Shown: positions 33,898 to 42,937 of the stretch, piece by piece | How positions within the stretch are numbered: the stretch's first letter is position 1 | Layout: the number at the start of each line of letters is the position of its first letter | Assembly (NCBI GenBank): GCA_965218045.1 | Contig: CBDCJX010000009.1 | Coordinates: 62,001 to 126,000, forward strand | Length of the DNA: 64,000 nucleotides | Origin: CAVRCA01 sp965218045 | Lineage (GTDB): Bacteria > Pseudomonadota > Alphaproteobacteria > Acetobacterales > Acetobacteraceae | Reading direction: 5' to 3' | Translations under genes and position numbers: made by a program | The notes under the pieces: generated by a model | The model's input: the letters and a program-made list of their open reading frames with translations, nothing else | Databases searched by the model: none | Told to the model about the DNA's origin: nothing

Positions 33898-34983
33898 ATG
33901 TTAGCGATGAAAAGCACACCAGACCGCAGGCCGGCTGCCACGATCACGCACGATCCGCGCTGGGAGCGGGTGCGGGCGCGCGACAAGACCGCCGATGGCC
34001 TGTTCTGGTGCTCGGTCGCCACCACGGGCGTCTATTGCAGGCCGTCTTGCCCGTCGCGGCTGCCTAACCCGAAGAACGTCCGCTTTCACGAGTCGCCCGA
34101 AGCGGCCGAGGCCGCCGGCTTCCGCCCGTGCCGGCGTTGCAACCCTAAAGGTCTGTCGAGCGATGCCGAGAACGCGGCGCTCATCGCCAAGGCATGTCGG
34201 TTGATCGACGCGGCGGAGACGGCGCCTTCGCTGCAAGCGCTCGCCCGGTCCGTGGAGTTGAGCGAGTCGTATTTCCACCGCCTGTTCAAGAGCATCACCG
34301 GCGTCACGCCGAAAGCGTACGCCGCCGGGCGCCGAGCGGCGCGCGTCCGGGAGCAACTAGGGAGGACACAGACCGTGACCCAAGCGATCTACCAGTCAGG
34401 GTTCAACTCGAACGGCCGATTCTACGCCAACTCCGGCGAGATGCTCGGCATGACACCCAGCCGCTACCGATCGGGCGGTGCTCGGGAAGAATTGCGCTTC
34501 GCCGTCGGCGAGTGCTCGCTCGGTGCCATCCTGGTGGCGTCCACCGCGAAGGGGGTCGCGGCCATCCTGATCGGCGACGATCCGGACGCCCTGACACGCG
34601 ACTTGCAGGATCAGTTCCCCAACGCTCACCTGGTCGGCGGCGACGCGGCGTTCGAGGCGTTGGTGGCCCGCGTAGTCGGGTTCGTTGAAGCCCCGCATAT
34701 CGGCCTCGACCTGCCCCTGGACGTGCGCGGCACGGCGTTCCAGCAACGTGTGTGGCGGGCACTGCGCGACATTCCCTTGGGCGCGACGGCGACCTACACC
34801 GACATCGCCGCCCGCATCGGCTCGCCCAAGGCGGTGCGAGCCGTAGCCGGCGCCTGCGCCGCCAACACCTTGGCGGTGGCCATCCCGTGCCATCGTGTCA
34901 TCCGGCACGACGGGTCGTTGTCCGGCTATCGCTGGGGCGTCGAGCGCAAGCGCGACCTGCTGACGCGGGAGGCCCAGGGGTGA
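33898..34983 (+). CDS. ada: Ada: methylphosphotriester/O6-methylguanine methyltransferase and regulator
   Basis: A 361-residue full-length Ada. The N-terminal zinc domain has Cys47, Cys51, Cys78 and Cys81 (GVYCRPSC and PCRRCNP); Cys47 matches the phosphotriester acceptor. An AraC-type helix-turn-helix region follows (ESYFHRLFKSITGVTPKAY), then the C-terminal O6-alkylguanine transferase with acceptor Cys331 in IPCHRVIR. All key residues are present. It repairs methyl damage and, once methylated, should activate this operon. The ATG at 33898 is used. The stop overlaps the next start (GTGA). Confidence 0.95.
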   Translation: MLAMKSTPDRRPAATITHDPRWERVRARDKTADGLFWCSVATTGVYCRPSCPSRLPNPKNVRFHESPEAAEAAGFRPCRRCNPKGLSSDAENAALIAKACRLIDAAETAPSLQALARSVELSESYFHRLFKSITGVTPKAYAAGRRAARVREQLGRTQTVTQAIYQSGFNSNGRFYANSGEMLGMTPSRYRSGGAREELRFAVGECSLGAILVASTAKGVAAILIGDDPDALTRDLQDQFPNAHLVGGDAAFEALVARVVGFVEAPHIGLDLPLDVRGTAFQQRVWRALRDIPLGATATYTDIAARIGSPKAVRAVAGACAANTLAVAIPCHRVIRHDGSLSGYRWGVERKRDLLTREAQG

Positions 34984-35714
34984 GCGCGGCTCTCAGAGTC
35001 GAGCAGCGGGACATCGCGGTGCGGGTCGAGGCCGTCGACTGGCCGGCGACCGCCGCCGAGCTGGACAGCCAGGGCTGGGCGGTGCTGCCCGCGCTGCTGG
35101 CGGCGGCGGAGTGCCGCGAGATCGCCGGCCTCTACGAGAGCGGCGGCCGGTTCCGCAGCAAGGTGGTGATGGCGCGTCACGGCTTCGGGCGGGGCGAGTA
35201 CCAGTACTTCGCCTACCCGTTGCCCGAGCTGATCGGCGGGCTGCGCGACGCGCTCTATCCGCGTCTCGCGCCGATCGCCAACCGCTGGAACGAGGCGATG
35301 GGGATCGACGTCCGCTTCCCCGCCGAGCACGCTGCCTTTCTCGAACGCTGCCACGCGGCCGGGCAGACCCGCCCGACCCCGCTGCTGCTGCAATACGGGT
35401 CGGGCGACTACAACTGCCTGCACCAGGATCTGTACGGTGAGCATGTTTTCCCGTTACAGGTCGCAATGCTGCTGTCGCAGCCGGGCGAGGATTTCGAGGG
35501 CGGGGAGTTCGTGCTGACCGAGCAGCGACCGCGCATGCAAAGCCGCCCTTCGGTGGTGCCGCTGCGCCAGGGCGACGCCGTGGTCTTCGCGGTGAACCAG
35601 CGGCCGATGCAGGGCTCGCGCGGGTTCTACCGCACGGTGCTGCGTCACGGCGTGAGCCGGGTCCGCACCGGGCACCGGCACACTGCCGGCATCATCTTCC
35701 ACGACGCGACCTGA
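34980..35714 (+). CDS. 2OG-Fe(II) oxygenase, Oxygenase-NA-like, of the ada cassette
   Basis: A 244-residue dioxygenase. LHQDLYGEHVF carries the HxD of the iron site, and HRHTAGIIFHDA near the end has the distal His and a following region. The layout resembles the PF09859/COG3826 family, which is annotated for damaged-DNA oxidation but little studied. It is not an AlkB paralogue by motif. The GTG at 34980 overlaps the ada stop by four bases; alkB begins 5 bases after its own stop. The position strongly suggests a role in alkylation repair. Confidence 0.82.
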   Translation: MSAALRVEQRDIAVRVEAVDWPATAAELDSQGWAVLPALLAAAECREIAGLYESGGRFRSKVVMARHGFGRGEYQYFAYPLPELIGGLRDALYPRLAPIANRWNEAMGIDVRFPAEHAAFLERCHAAGQTRPTPLLLQYGSGDYNCLHQDLYGEHVFPLQVAMLLSQPGEDFEGGEFVLTEQRPRMQSRPSVVPLRQGDAVVFAVNQRPMQGSRGFYRTVLRHGVSRVRTGHRHTAGIIFHDAT

Positions 35715-35719
35715 CTGTC

Positions 35720-36367
35720 GTGGCGGCAACACCGGAGTTGTTCGAGCAGCAGCATCGCGACCTCGCCCTGGCCGAAGGGGCGATGCTGCTCGGCGGCTTC
35801 GCCCTGCCGGTGGAAGGAGCGTTGCTGGCGGCACTCGGGGCGGTGGCGACACAGGCGCCGTTTCGCCACATGGTCACGCCGGGCGGGTTCACCATGTCGG
35901 TCGCGATGACCAATTGCGGCGCGGCCGGCTGGGTCACCGACCGACGCGGCTATCGCTACGATGCCAACGATCCTGAGAGCGATCGGCCCTGGCCAGCCAT
36001 GCCGGCGGCGTTTGCCGAGCTGGCTCGACGCGCGGCTGCGGCGGCCGGCTTCGACGGGTTCGCGCCGGACGCCTGCCTGCTCAACCGCTATCGACCGGGC
36101 GCGCGCCTGACCTTGCACCAGGACAAGAACGAGCGGGACTTCGGCGCTCCCATCGTCTCGGTCTCCCTCGGCTTGCCGGCCGTGTTCCTTTGGGGCGGCC
36201 TCTCTCGGTCGGACCGCGCTCGGCGCGTGCGGCTTGCTCATGGAGACGTCGTGGTGTGGGGCGGACCGGCGCGACTGGCTTATCATGGCGTCGACACATT
36301 GCGCGGCGGCGACCACGCGCTGACCGGCGCCGTGCGATACAATCTGACGTTTCGACGAGCGTTGTAG
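35720..36367 (+). CDS. alkB: Alkylated DNA repair dioxygenase AlkB
   Basis: A 215-residue 2OG-Fe(II) dioxygenase that removes 1-methyladenine and 3-methylcytosine lesions. The substrate region MSVAMTNCGAAGWVTDRRGY, the iron site LHQDKNERDF (HxD), LAYHGVDTL (distal His) and RYNLTFR (2OG-binding Arg residues) match AlkB. The start is GTG at 35720. It ends the ada-oxygenase-alkB unit. Confidence 0.95.
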   Translation: MAATPELFEQQHRDLALAEGAMLLGGFALPVEGALLAALGAVATQAPFRHMVTPGGFTMSVAMTNCGAAGWVTDRRGYRYDANDPESDRPWPAMPAAFAELARRAAAAAGFDGFAPDACLLNRYRPGARLTLHQDKNERDFGAPIVSVSLGLPAVFLWGGLSRSDRARRVRLAHGDVVVWGGPARLAYHGVDTLRGGDHALTGAVRYNLTFRRAL

Positions 36368-36424
36368 GAAGAGCCCGGCCCGGCGGGTGGACAGCGGAGT
36401 TTCGCGGGTGGTCTGCTGATCGCC

Positions 36425-37153
36425 GTGGCACAGAACATCTACGATCGGGCGGACTTCTTCGCCGGATATGGCCGACTTGACCGCTCGGTGGCGGGCTTGG
36501 CCGGCGCGGCCGAGTGGCCCGCCCTCCGGTCCATGCTGCCGGACATGCATGGTCTTAGGGTCGTGGACCTTGGGTGCGGTTTCGGCTGGTTCTGCCGTTG
36601 GGCACGAGAGCAAGGCGCGGCGGAGGTTCTCGGGCTCGACCTGTCCGAGCGCATGCTCGATCGCGCCAGGAACGACACTGTCGACAGCGCGATCGTTTAC
36701 GAACGGCAAGACTTGGAACGGCTCGATCTGCCGCCCGCTTGCTTCGATCTCGCCTACAGTTCCCTCGCCTTGCACTACGTCGAGGATGTCGCCCGTCTGT
36801 TCGCGGCGGTTTACCGAGCTCTGGCCCCGGGCAGCCGCTTCGTGTTCTCGACGGAGCACCCGATCTACACGGCACCGACGAACCCCGGCTGGTCCACCGA
36901 TGTCGATGGTCGAAGGACATGGCCGATCGACAGCTATCTCGTGGAGGGCCGGCGCGTCACCGACTGGCTCGCCCCCGGCGTGGTGAAGCATCACCGGACG
37001 ATCGGCACGACCCTCAACGCGCTGCTTCGCCACGGCTTCTCGATTGCGCGGGTCGAGGAATTCCGCCCCACCGCCGAGCAGATCGCGGGCAACCCGGGGT
37101 TGGTGGACGAACTTGATCGCCCCATGTTCCTGCTCGTGGCAGCGCTGCGTTAG
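36425..37153 (+). CDS. Class I SAM-dependent methyltransferase
   Basis: A 242-residue methyltransferase: VVDLGCGFGWFCRWA is motif I, EVLGLDLSERMLDRA binds the SAM ribose, and FDLAYSSLALHYVEDV is motif IV. It resembles UbiE/Coq5-like small-molecule methyltransferases; the substrate is unknown. The start is GTG at 36425. It follows alkB after 57 bases on the same strand, and a degraded copy of its beginning lies upstream of ada. Confidence 0.88.
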   Translation: MAQNIYDRADFFAGYGRLDRSVAGLAGAAEWPALRSMLPDMHGLRVVDLGCGFGWFCRWAREQGAAEVLGLDLSERMLDRARNDTVDSAIVYERQDLERLDLPPACFDLAYSSLALHYVEDVARLFAAVYRALAPGSRFVFSTEHPIYTAPTNPGWSTDVDGRRTWPIDSYLVEGRRVTDWLAPGVVKHHRTIGTTLNALLRHGFSIARVEEFRPTAEQIAGNPGLVDELDRPMFLLVAALR

Positions 37154-37194
37154 CGTCGGGTCACTCTGCGAGGCGAACAGATGCCGTGGGATTG

Positions 37195-37803
37195 ATGCAG
37201 CTTTACGGGACGCGAATGTCCGGCAATTGCTGGAAGGCGGCACAAATCCTGGTGCTGACCGGGCACGAGTTCGAGTGGGTCGATACCGACAGCAACACCG
37301 GGGCTACACGCACGCCAGAGTTCCTTGCGATGAACCCGAACGGCAAGGTGCCAACCTTGGTGCTGAACGACGGCACTGTGCTGGCGGAGAGCAATGCCAT
37401 CCTGTTGCACTATGCCGAGGGAACATCCTGGCTACCACCCGGCCTGACGCGAACCCGTGTGCATGAATGGTTGTTCTTCGAGCAATACAGCCATGAGCCT
37501 TACATCGCGGTCGCGCGCAACCTGATGGCTTGGCGAAAGGACGCGCATCTTTTTCCCGACCGGCTTGCTGATTGCGTAACGCGTGGCGCGCAGGCGTTGG
37601 GTGTCATGGAAATTCGGCTTGCAAGCCACTCCTGGCTTGTCGGCGAATCGCCTACCGTCGCCGATCTCGCGTTGTTCGCTTACACGCATCGCGCCGATGA
37701 GGGCGGGTTCGATCTCACCAGATGGCTCGGCGTGCTCTCCTGGGTCGGGCGGGTGCAATCCCTGCCCGACATCTCGACGTTGCCGCGTCCAGAGGAGCTA
37801 TAG
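37195..37803 (+). CDS. Glutathione S-transferase
   Basis: A 202-residue GST: N-terminal thioredoxin-like domain MQLYGTRMSGNCWKAAQIL, cis-Pro KVPTLVLND, glutathione-contact LAESNAILLHYA, and C-terminal helical domain with GESPTVADLALFAYTH. Ser9 is a plausible catalytic residue. A GTG at 37186 gives three extra residues. It follows the methyltransferase by 41 bases. Confidence 0.9.
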   Translation: MQLYGTRMSGNCWKAAQILVLTGHEFEWVDTDSNTGATRTPEFLAMNPNGKVPTLVLNDGTVLAESNAILLHYAEGTSWLPPGLTRTRVHEWLFFEQYSHEPYIAVARNLMAWRKDAHLFPDRLADCVTRGAQALGVMEIRLASHSWLVGESPTVADLALFAYTHRADEGGFDLTRWLGVLSWVGRVQSLPDISTLPRPEEL

Positions 37804-38182
37804 AAGTTCCGGGTAGAAGAGCTGGTGATCCTGTCAGTAGACCGGGCGTATGGCGCTACCCTAATTTGGCGACGGCCTCGAACCAACCATGCCTGCTTCT
37901 GGCCACTCAGCGCCGACGCTCACGTCTTGACCGGCGCAGTGAGGCTCGTCATGACACCGCGTGTATTCTTTCTAATGCAACCCTCGTAGTCGTATTTCCG
38001 GAAACCGAGCTGCGGCCTTATCCCGTTAAAATAGAGCTGCCAAATGGTCTCGAGGATCTGGGGCCACAAGCCTGGATCGTTACGCCGCCAAGCAACGGCT
38101 GGTGATGACGAAACGGGCGGCGGCTAACGGGAGAGACATCGGGTGTTGCGGCTGAAACGAAAAACCAAAACAAACAAAATCA
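37804..38182. other. 379-base region without a convincing gene
   Basis: Between the GST gene and der the DNA becomes less GC-rich near 37960-38180. A frame on the plus strand reads NATLVVVFPETELRPYPVKI around 37980-38040, which looks protein-like but has no start or family I recognise; it may be the remains of a gene. No terminator with a T-run is visible after der at 38183. Confidence 0.5.
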
Positions 38183-39520
38183 CTACGAGTCCACATAAGG
38201 ATTACGGGAGCTGCGCAGTTGCAGGCGGATTGGAGTTCCGGGGAGCGCAAACGCCTCGCGCAGACCGTTCACCAGGTAGCGCTGGTAATCCTCCGGCATC
38301 TGATCGGTGCGATTGCCGAACGCGACGAACGTCGGCGGCCGGGCCTTGGCCTGGGTGATATAGCGCAGTTTCAACCGCCGGCCCGCGACCAGGGGCGGCG
38401 GATGACGCGCGAGCGCGCCCTCGAACCAGCGATTGAGCTCGCCGGTCTGCACCCGCGTGTTCCACACACGATGCGCGGCACGGATCGCCGGCAGCAGCCG
38501 ATCCATCCCAGCCCCGGTCAGCGCCGATAGCGCCACCAACGGGATACCCTTCATCTGCGACAGGCTGGCGTCCAAGCGATCGGCCACGGCGCGGCGGGTG
38601 GCGGCGCGGTCCGCCACCGCATCCCACTTGGTGAGCGCCAGCACGCAGGCGCGGCCCTCGCGCTCGATCAGCTTGGCGATCTGCAGGTCCTGGTCGTGCA
38701 GCCCCTCGATGGCGTCGACCGCCAGCACGACGACCTCGGCCATCTTCAGCGCCTCGATCGCGGCACTCACCGACAGTTTTTCCAGCGGCGCCTCGATGCG
38801 GGCGCGGCGGCGCAGGCCCGCCGTGTCGACCAGCTCGATCTCGCCCTCGGCGTCGGCGAAGCGCACGGCAACCGCGTCACGGGTCAGGCCCGGCTCGGGG
38901 CCGGTGATCATCCGCTCCTCGCCCAGCAGGCGGTTCAACAAGGTGCTCTTGCCGGCGTTCGGCCGGCCGACGATGGCGAGCTTGAGCGGCCGGGCCGCCG
39001 CCTCGTCTTCCGACGCGGCGACCGCTTCCGGCACGCGATCAGCCACTTTCGCCATGAGGTCGGCAATGCCCTCGCCGTGTTCGGCGGAGATCGCCACTGG
39101 CTCGCCTAGGCCGAGGGCGTAGGCGTCGAGCACCGCGGTGTTGCCCGAGCGGCCCTCGGCCTTGTTGGCGACCAGCAGAACCGGCCGGTCCTGCCGGCGC
39201 AGCCAGCGGGCAAAATGCTCGTCGACGGGGGTGATCCCGGCGCGGGCGTCGATCACGAACAGCACCAGGTCGGCCTGGGTGAGCGCCACCGTCGACGAGG
39301 CATGCATCCGGCCGGGCAGGGTCTCGGGGGCCGCCTCCTCCAGCCCGGCGGTGTCGACCAGCCGCACCGCCCGGCCGCGCAGCAGCGCCTCGGCCTCTTT
39401 GCGGTCCCGCGTCACCCCGGGCGTGTCGGAGACCAGCGCCGAGCGACGCCCCGCCAGGCGGTTGAACAGGGTGGACTTGCCGACATTCGGCCGCCCGGCG
39501 ATGACGACGAGGGGAAGCAT
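38183..39520 (-). CDS. der: Ribosome assembly GTPase Der
   Basis: A 445-residue protein with two tandem G domains and a KH-like C-terminus, needed for 50S maturation. G1 motifs are GRPNVGKSTLFNRLAG and GRPNAGKSTLLNRLLG; NKAEG and TKWDAVA are the NKxD regions. The end RNPYVD is typical. The ATG at 39520 is used. It lies after nadK on the same strand. Confidence 0.95.
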   Translation of the reverse strand: MLPLVVIAGRPNVGKSTLFNRLAGRRSALVSDTPGVTRDRKEAEALLRGRAVRLVDTAGLEEAAPETLPGRMHASSTVALTQADLVLFVIDARAGITPVDEHFARWLRRQDRPVLLVANKAEGRSGNTAVLDAYALGLGEPVAISAEHGEGIADLMAKVADRVPEAVAASEDEAAARPLKLAIVGRPNAGKSTLLNRLLGEERMITGPEPGLTRDAVAVRFADAEGEIELVDTAGLRRRARIEAPLEKLSVSAAIEALKMAEVVVLAVDAIEGLHDQDLQIAKLIEREGRACVLALTKWDAVADRAATRRAVADRLDASLSQMKGIPLVALSALTGAGMDRLLPAIRAAHRVWNTRVQTGELNRWFEGALARHPPPLVAGRRLKLRYITQAKARPPTFVAFGNRTDQMPEDYQRYLVNGLREAFALPGTPIRLQLRSSRNPYVDS

Positions 39521-39536
39521 CGCGTGCTCGCGCCGA

Positions 39537-40373
39537 TCAGACGGTGAACTGTTCGGCGATGATCCGCTCGGACAAACCCTGGCCCGGGTCGAACAGCACG
39601 GTGACCTCGGCCGAGCGGTCCTCGCTCACCGCGACCGAAACCACATCGCGCACCTCGGTGAAGTCGGCCACTGCCGCGACGGGGCGCTTGTCGCTCTCCA
39701 GCACCTCGAACATCACCTCCGCCGTGCTGGGCAGCAGCGCGCCGCGCCACCGCCGGGGACGGAACGCGCTGATCGGGGTCAGCGGCAGCAGGTTTGTCGA
39801 CAGCGGCACGATCGGCCCGTAGGCGGAGAGGTTGTAGGCGGTGGACCCGGCCGGGGTGGCCAGCAGGATGCCGTCGCAGATCAGCTCGGCCAGCCGCTCC
39901 TGGCCGTCGACCGAGATGCGGATTTTCGCCGCCTGCCGGAGCTGGCGCAGCAGGCTGACCTCGTTCAGCGCCAGCGCCTCCTCCACCGCCCCACCCGTGG
40001 TCACCGCGTGCATGCGCAACGGGTGCAGCACCGCCGCCTGGGCGCCGATCAGCCGGCCGGGCAGCGCGTCCTCGTTGAGCGGGTTCATCAGGAAGCCGAC
40101 CGAGCCGCAGTTCATGCCGTACACCGGCGTGCTGGCGCGGCCGAGCACGGTGTGCAGGGTCTCCAGCATGAAGCCGTCGCCGCCGAGGGCGACGACGCAG
40201 CCCGCGCTGGTGATCGGACAATCGCCATAACGCTCGACCAGCCGCTGACGACAGTCCATCGCAAGCTGGGTCGGCGCGCTAACGAACGCGATCTTGCCCG
40301 GCACGACCTGCCCCGGTGCAATCGGCGGCGCACCGAGCGCGGGCGCGCCCAGCTCGGGCAGCAATGTGCTCAA
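39537..40373 (-). CDS. nadK: NAD kinase
   Basis: A 278-residue enzyme phosphorylating NAD to NADP. The signature VALGGDGFMLETLH, GMNCGSVGFLMN and LICDGILLATPAGSTAYNLS are all present. The start is uncertain: TTG at 40373 overlaps the amidohydrolase stop as TTGA and would be translationally coupled; GTG at 40304 would give 255 residues, the usual length in alphaproteobacteria. A much longer frame upstream is a shadow. Confidence 0.93.
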   Translation of the reverse strand: MSTLLPELGAPALGAPPIAPGQVVPGKIAFVSAPTQLAMDCRQRLVERYGDCPITSAGCVVALGGDGFMLETLHTVLGRASTPVYGMNCGSVGFLMNPLNEDALPGRLIGAQAAVLHPLRMHAVTTGGAVEEALALNEVSLLRQLRQAAKIRISVDGQERLAELICDGILLATPAGSTAYNLSAYGPIVPLSTNLLPLTPISAFRPRRWRGALLPSTAEVMFEVLESDKRPVAAVADFTEVRDVVSVAVSEDRSAEVTVLFDPGQGLSERIIAEQFTV

Positions 40374-41206
40374 GCCAGCTTCCGATGCTCCAGCACCGGC
40401 ATGTCGCGTCGCACCCGGCTGGTCAGCGCCGGATCGATCCGCGACGTGGCCCAGCCGGTCCCGTCGGAGACTTTGGCCAGCACATGGCCCCACGGGTCGC
40501 ACAGCAGCGAATGCCCGTAGGTGAACCGCGGCTGACCGGCGGCGTCGATGTGCTGGCCCCAGGTCGCTGGTGCCGCGAACCAGCACTGGCTCTCGATCGC
40601 GCGGGCGCGGATCAGCACCTCCCAATGGTCCTTGCCGGTCTGGTCGGTGAAGGCCGAGGGCAGAAAGATCAGCTCGGCACCAGCGCGACGCAGGGCGAGA
40701 AACATCTCCGGAAAACGCACGTCGTAGCACACCGCGCAGCCCACCGTGACGCCGTCCGCCTGATAGGTCACGATCTCGTCGCCGGCGCCGTAGACCGCGC
40801 TCTCGCGATAGCCGCGACCGCTCGGTGTGACGATGTCGAACAGGTGGATCTTGCGATAGCGGGCGATCTCGCCGCCGTCCGGGTCGAACACCACCGTGGT
40901 GTTGAACAGCTTGTCGCCGCCGCGCTCGGCCAGCGAGCCGCCGTGGACGTGCATCCGATGCCGCCGCGCGACATCGCGCAGGAACTCGTAGGCCGCGCCG
41001 CCGGGCTCGTTCGATCCTTTTGCCGGCAATTCCTCCGCCGCGTCGAACTTGGCCGCGCGATCGCCGCCGAGGCAGGTCCACATCTCGGGCAGGCTGACGA
41101 TGTCGGGCCGATCGGCCTCGATGGCCTGCTCGATCAAGCTGCCGGCCTGGGCGATGTTCTCCGCCTTGTCGTGGCCGGGGCTCATCTGGACGACGCTCAC
41201 TCGCAT
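40370..41206 (-). CDS. Nitrilase-family amidohydrolase (Nit1/omega-amidase-like)
   Basis: A 278-residue carbon-nitrogen hydrolase. The catalytic triad is Glu in VSLPEMWTCLG, Lys in RYRKIHLFDI and Cys in GCAVCYDVRFPE. It resembles the Nit1 group (deaminated-glutathione amidase) or omega-amidase. The ATG at 41206 with AAGGAGAA upstream is well supported. It overlaps nadK by four bases. Confidence 0.9.
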   Translation of the reverse strand: MRVSVVQMSPGHDKAENIAQAGSLIEQAIEADRPDIVSLPEMWTCLGGDRAAKFDAAEELPAKGSNEPGGAAYEFLRDVARRHRMHVHGGSLAERGGDKLFNTTVVFDPDGGEIARYRKIHLFDIVTPSGRGYRESAVYGAGDEIVTYQADGVTVGCAVCYDVRFPEMFLALRRAGAELIFLPSAFTDQTGKDHWEVLIRARAIESQCWFAAPATWGQHIDAAGQPRFTYGHSLLCDPWGHVLAKVSDGTGWATSRIDPALTSRVRRDMPVLEHRKLA

Positions 41207-41287
41207 CACCCGTTCTCCTTTGGTCGCTGCACGTATCAAATACGCTCGCCTTTGCGGGGGCAAGCAAGGGCGGGGGGCGCGGCTGGC

Positions 41288-41704
41288 TCAGCGCGGCCAG
41301 TCGAGACGCGGCTCGGCGCGACCGGGGCGCGGCGTTCGGGCCGGGTCGGGTCGGCGCGAGGCGCGCGGCTCCTCCGCCGGGTCCTCGTCATAGGCGTGCG
41401 GCGCCGGCGGGATCGGCGGGCGGGAGAGCGTCTGCTCGGCACGATCGCGTCTTGGCGCCCCCGGCGGGGTGTAGATCGCCTCGTCATAGCGCGAGTGGTG
41501 CACCGGCTCCGGCATACGCAAGGCGAGGCTGCGTATCTCGCTCTGGATCTCGTCGAGCCTGGCCTCCACCGTCTCCAGCCTTCCCTTCACCCCGAACACG
41601 GCGAACGGCATGGCGACGAAGGCGAGCAGGTAGAGCAGCGCTGGCACCAGCACCAGGATAGGCACCCACCAGGGCAGCCAGTCGGGCAAGGCGGGAAGGA
41701 TCAT
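41288..41704 (-). CDS. Small membrane protein with basic Pro-rich tail
   Basis: A 138-residue protein with one N-terminal membrane segment or hairpin (WVPILVLVPALLYLLAFVAM), a short coiled coil (VEARLDEIQSEIRSL) and a long Pro/Arg-rich, disordered tail. No family is recognised. The ATG at 41704 is 92 bases from the divergent PhnW-like gene. Confidence 0.6.
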   Translation of the reverse strand: MILPALPDWLPWWVPILVLVPALLYLLAFVAMPFAVFGVKGRLETVEARLDEIQSEIRSLALRMPEPVHHSRYDEAIYTPPGAPRRDRAEQTLSRPPIPPAPHAYDEDPAEEPRASRRPDPARTPRPGRAEPRLDWPR

Positions 41705-41795
41705 GGCGCAACCTACCACCGCGAGGGCGGCGTCATCCACATTCGCCCGCCATGCCGGCCTGGATTCTTCGCGACGGGCGTGCGAAGTGCCGGGG

Positions 41796-42920
41796 ATGCT
41801 GCTGCTGATCCCCGGCCCGGTCACCACCCGCCCGGAAGTCCGTGCCGCCTTGGCGCGGGATTTCGCGCCGTGGGACAACGATTTCCGCCCGGTGCTGGCC
41901 GCGGTGCGCGAGCGTTTGCTGAAGCTCGGCGGCGGCCTCGCCGAGCAGCACGCCACCTTGCCGTTGCAGGGCTGCGGCCACTTCGCGATCGAGGCGGCGG
42001 TCCGCAGCTATCTGCCACCCGGCGGCCGGCTGCTGCTGCCGATGACCGGCGCCTATGCCGATCGCATGGCACGGCTCGCCCGCGAGGCCGGCCGGATCGT
42101 GGTGCCGCTGCCGATCCCGCTTGGCGTCAAGGTCGAGCCGGCGATGGTCGCGGCAGCCCTCGCGGCCGATCCCGCCATCTCGCATGTCGGGCTGGTCTAC
42201 AGCGAGACCGGCAGCGGCATCATCCACGACGCGCCGGCTATCGCGGCCGCCGTCGGCCAGGCCGGCCGGCATGTGCTGCTCGACGCGGTGTCGGCGTTCG
42301 GCGCCCTGCCGCTCGACCTCGCCGCCCATCCCGAGATCGACGCGGTGGTGTTCACCCCGAACAAATGCCTGGAGGCGATCGCCGGGCTGGCCTTCGTGCT
42401 GGCCCGGGTCGACCGGCTGGTGCCGGGCTTGGCGGGGAGCTGGTCGTTCGATCTGGCCGACATCCACGAGCACGCGCTTCGCAACGGCTGGGGCAGCTTT
42501 CGTTTCACGCCCCCGGCGCAGGTGCTGAGCGCGATCGCGGTGGCGCTCGACCTGCTCGACCTCGAGGGCGGCCCGACGGCGCGCCTCGCCCGCTACGCCG
42601 CCAATGCAAGCGTGCTGTACGACGGCGTGCGGGCGCTCGGATTGCGGCCGATGCTCAGCCCGTCGGTGCAAGGGCCGGTGGTGCTGAACGTCTTTGCGCC
42701 CGACGATCCGGCGTGGGACCTGCAAGCGTTCGTCGACGCGTTGAAGCGACGCGACGTGCTGATCAGCAATTTCTACAACACGCCCGCCCCCGGGTTCCGG
42801 GTCGGCTGCATCGGCGCGATCACGCCGGACGACATGCGCCGCGCGGTAAGCGCGATCGACGCGGCGCTGAACGAGATCGGCGTGCGGCAACGCGCCGGCG
42901 GGGTGGCGGCGGCGGCATAG
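41796..42920 (+). CDS. phnW: PhnW-like transaminase (2-aminoethylphosphonate--pyruvate type)
   Basis: A 374-residue class V PLP aminotransferase. LLLIPGPVTTRPEVRAAL at the start, LPLQGCGHFAIEAAV and FTPNKCLEAIAGLAFV (PLP Lys) match PhnW, which makes phosphonoacetaldehyde from 2-aminoethylphosphonate. Alanine-glyoxylate or serine-glyoxylate aminotransferase is a second option. No phosphonatase gene is visible. The ATG at 41796 is used; a GTG at 41787 is possible. fhs begins 17 bases downstream. Confidence 0.82.
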   Translation: MLLLIPGPVTTRPEVRAALARDFAPWDNDFRPVLAAVRERLLKLGGGLAEQHATLPLQGCGHFAIEAAVRSYLPPGGRLLLPMTGAYADRMARLAREAGRIVVPLPIPLGVKVEPAMVAAALAADPAISHVGLVYSETGSGIIHDAPAIAAAVGQAGRHVLLDAVSAFGALPLDLAAHPEIDAVVFTPNKCLEAIAGLAFVLARVDRLVPGLAGSWSFDLADIHEHALRNGWGSFRFTPPAQVLSAIAVALDLLDLEGGPTARLARYAANASVLYDGVRALGLRPMLSPSVQGPVVLNVFAPDDPAWDLQAFVDALKRRDVLISNFYNTPAPGFRVGCIGAITPDDMRRAVSAIDAALNEIGVRQRAGGVAAAA

Positions 42921-42937
42921 CGGCGACAGGAGGTGGG

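Noticed and set aside
35645..37243. 532-residue minus-strand open frame opposite alkB and the methyltransferase
   Set aside because: Antisense to clear genes and without a recognisable domain.
37980..38105. Protein-like frame NATLVVVFPETELRPYPVKI near der
   Set aside because: A toxin (MazF-like) origin was considered, but there is no start, no partner and no motif to support it.
40316..42937. Long plus-strand extension in phase with fhs
   Set aside because: It covers nadK and the amidohydrolase on the other strand and lacks similarity; fhs begins at 42938 with its own Shine-Dalgarno sequence.
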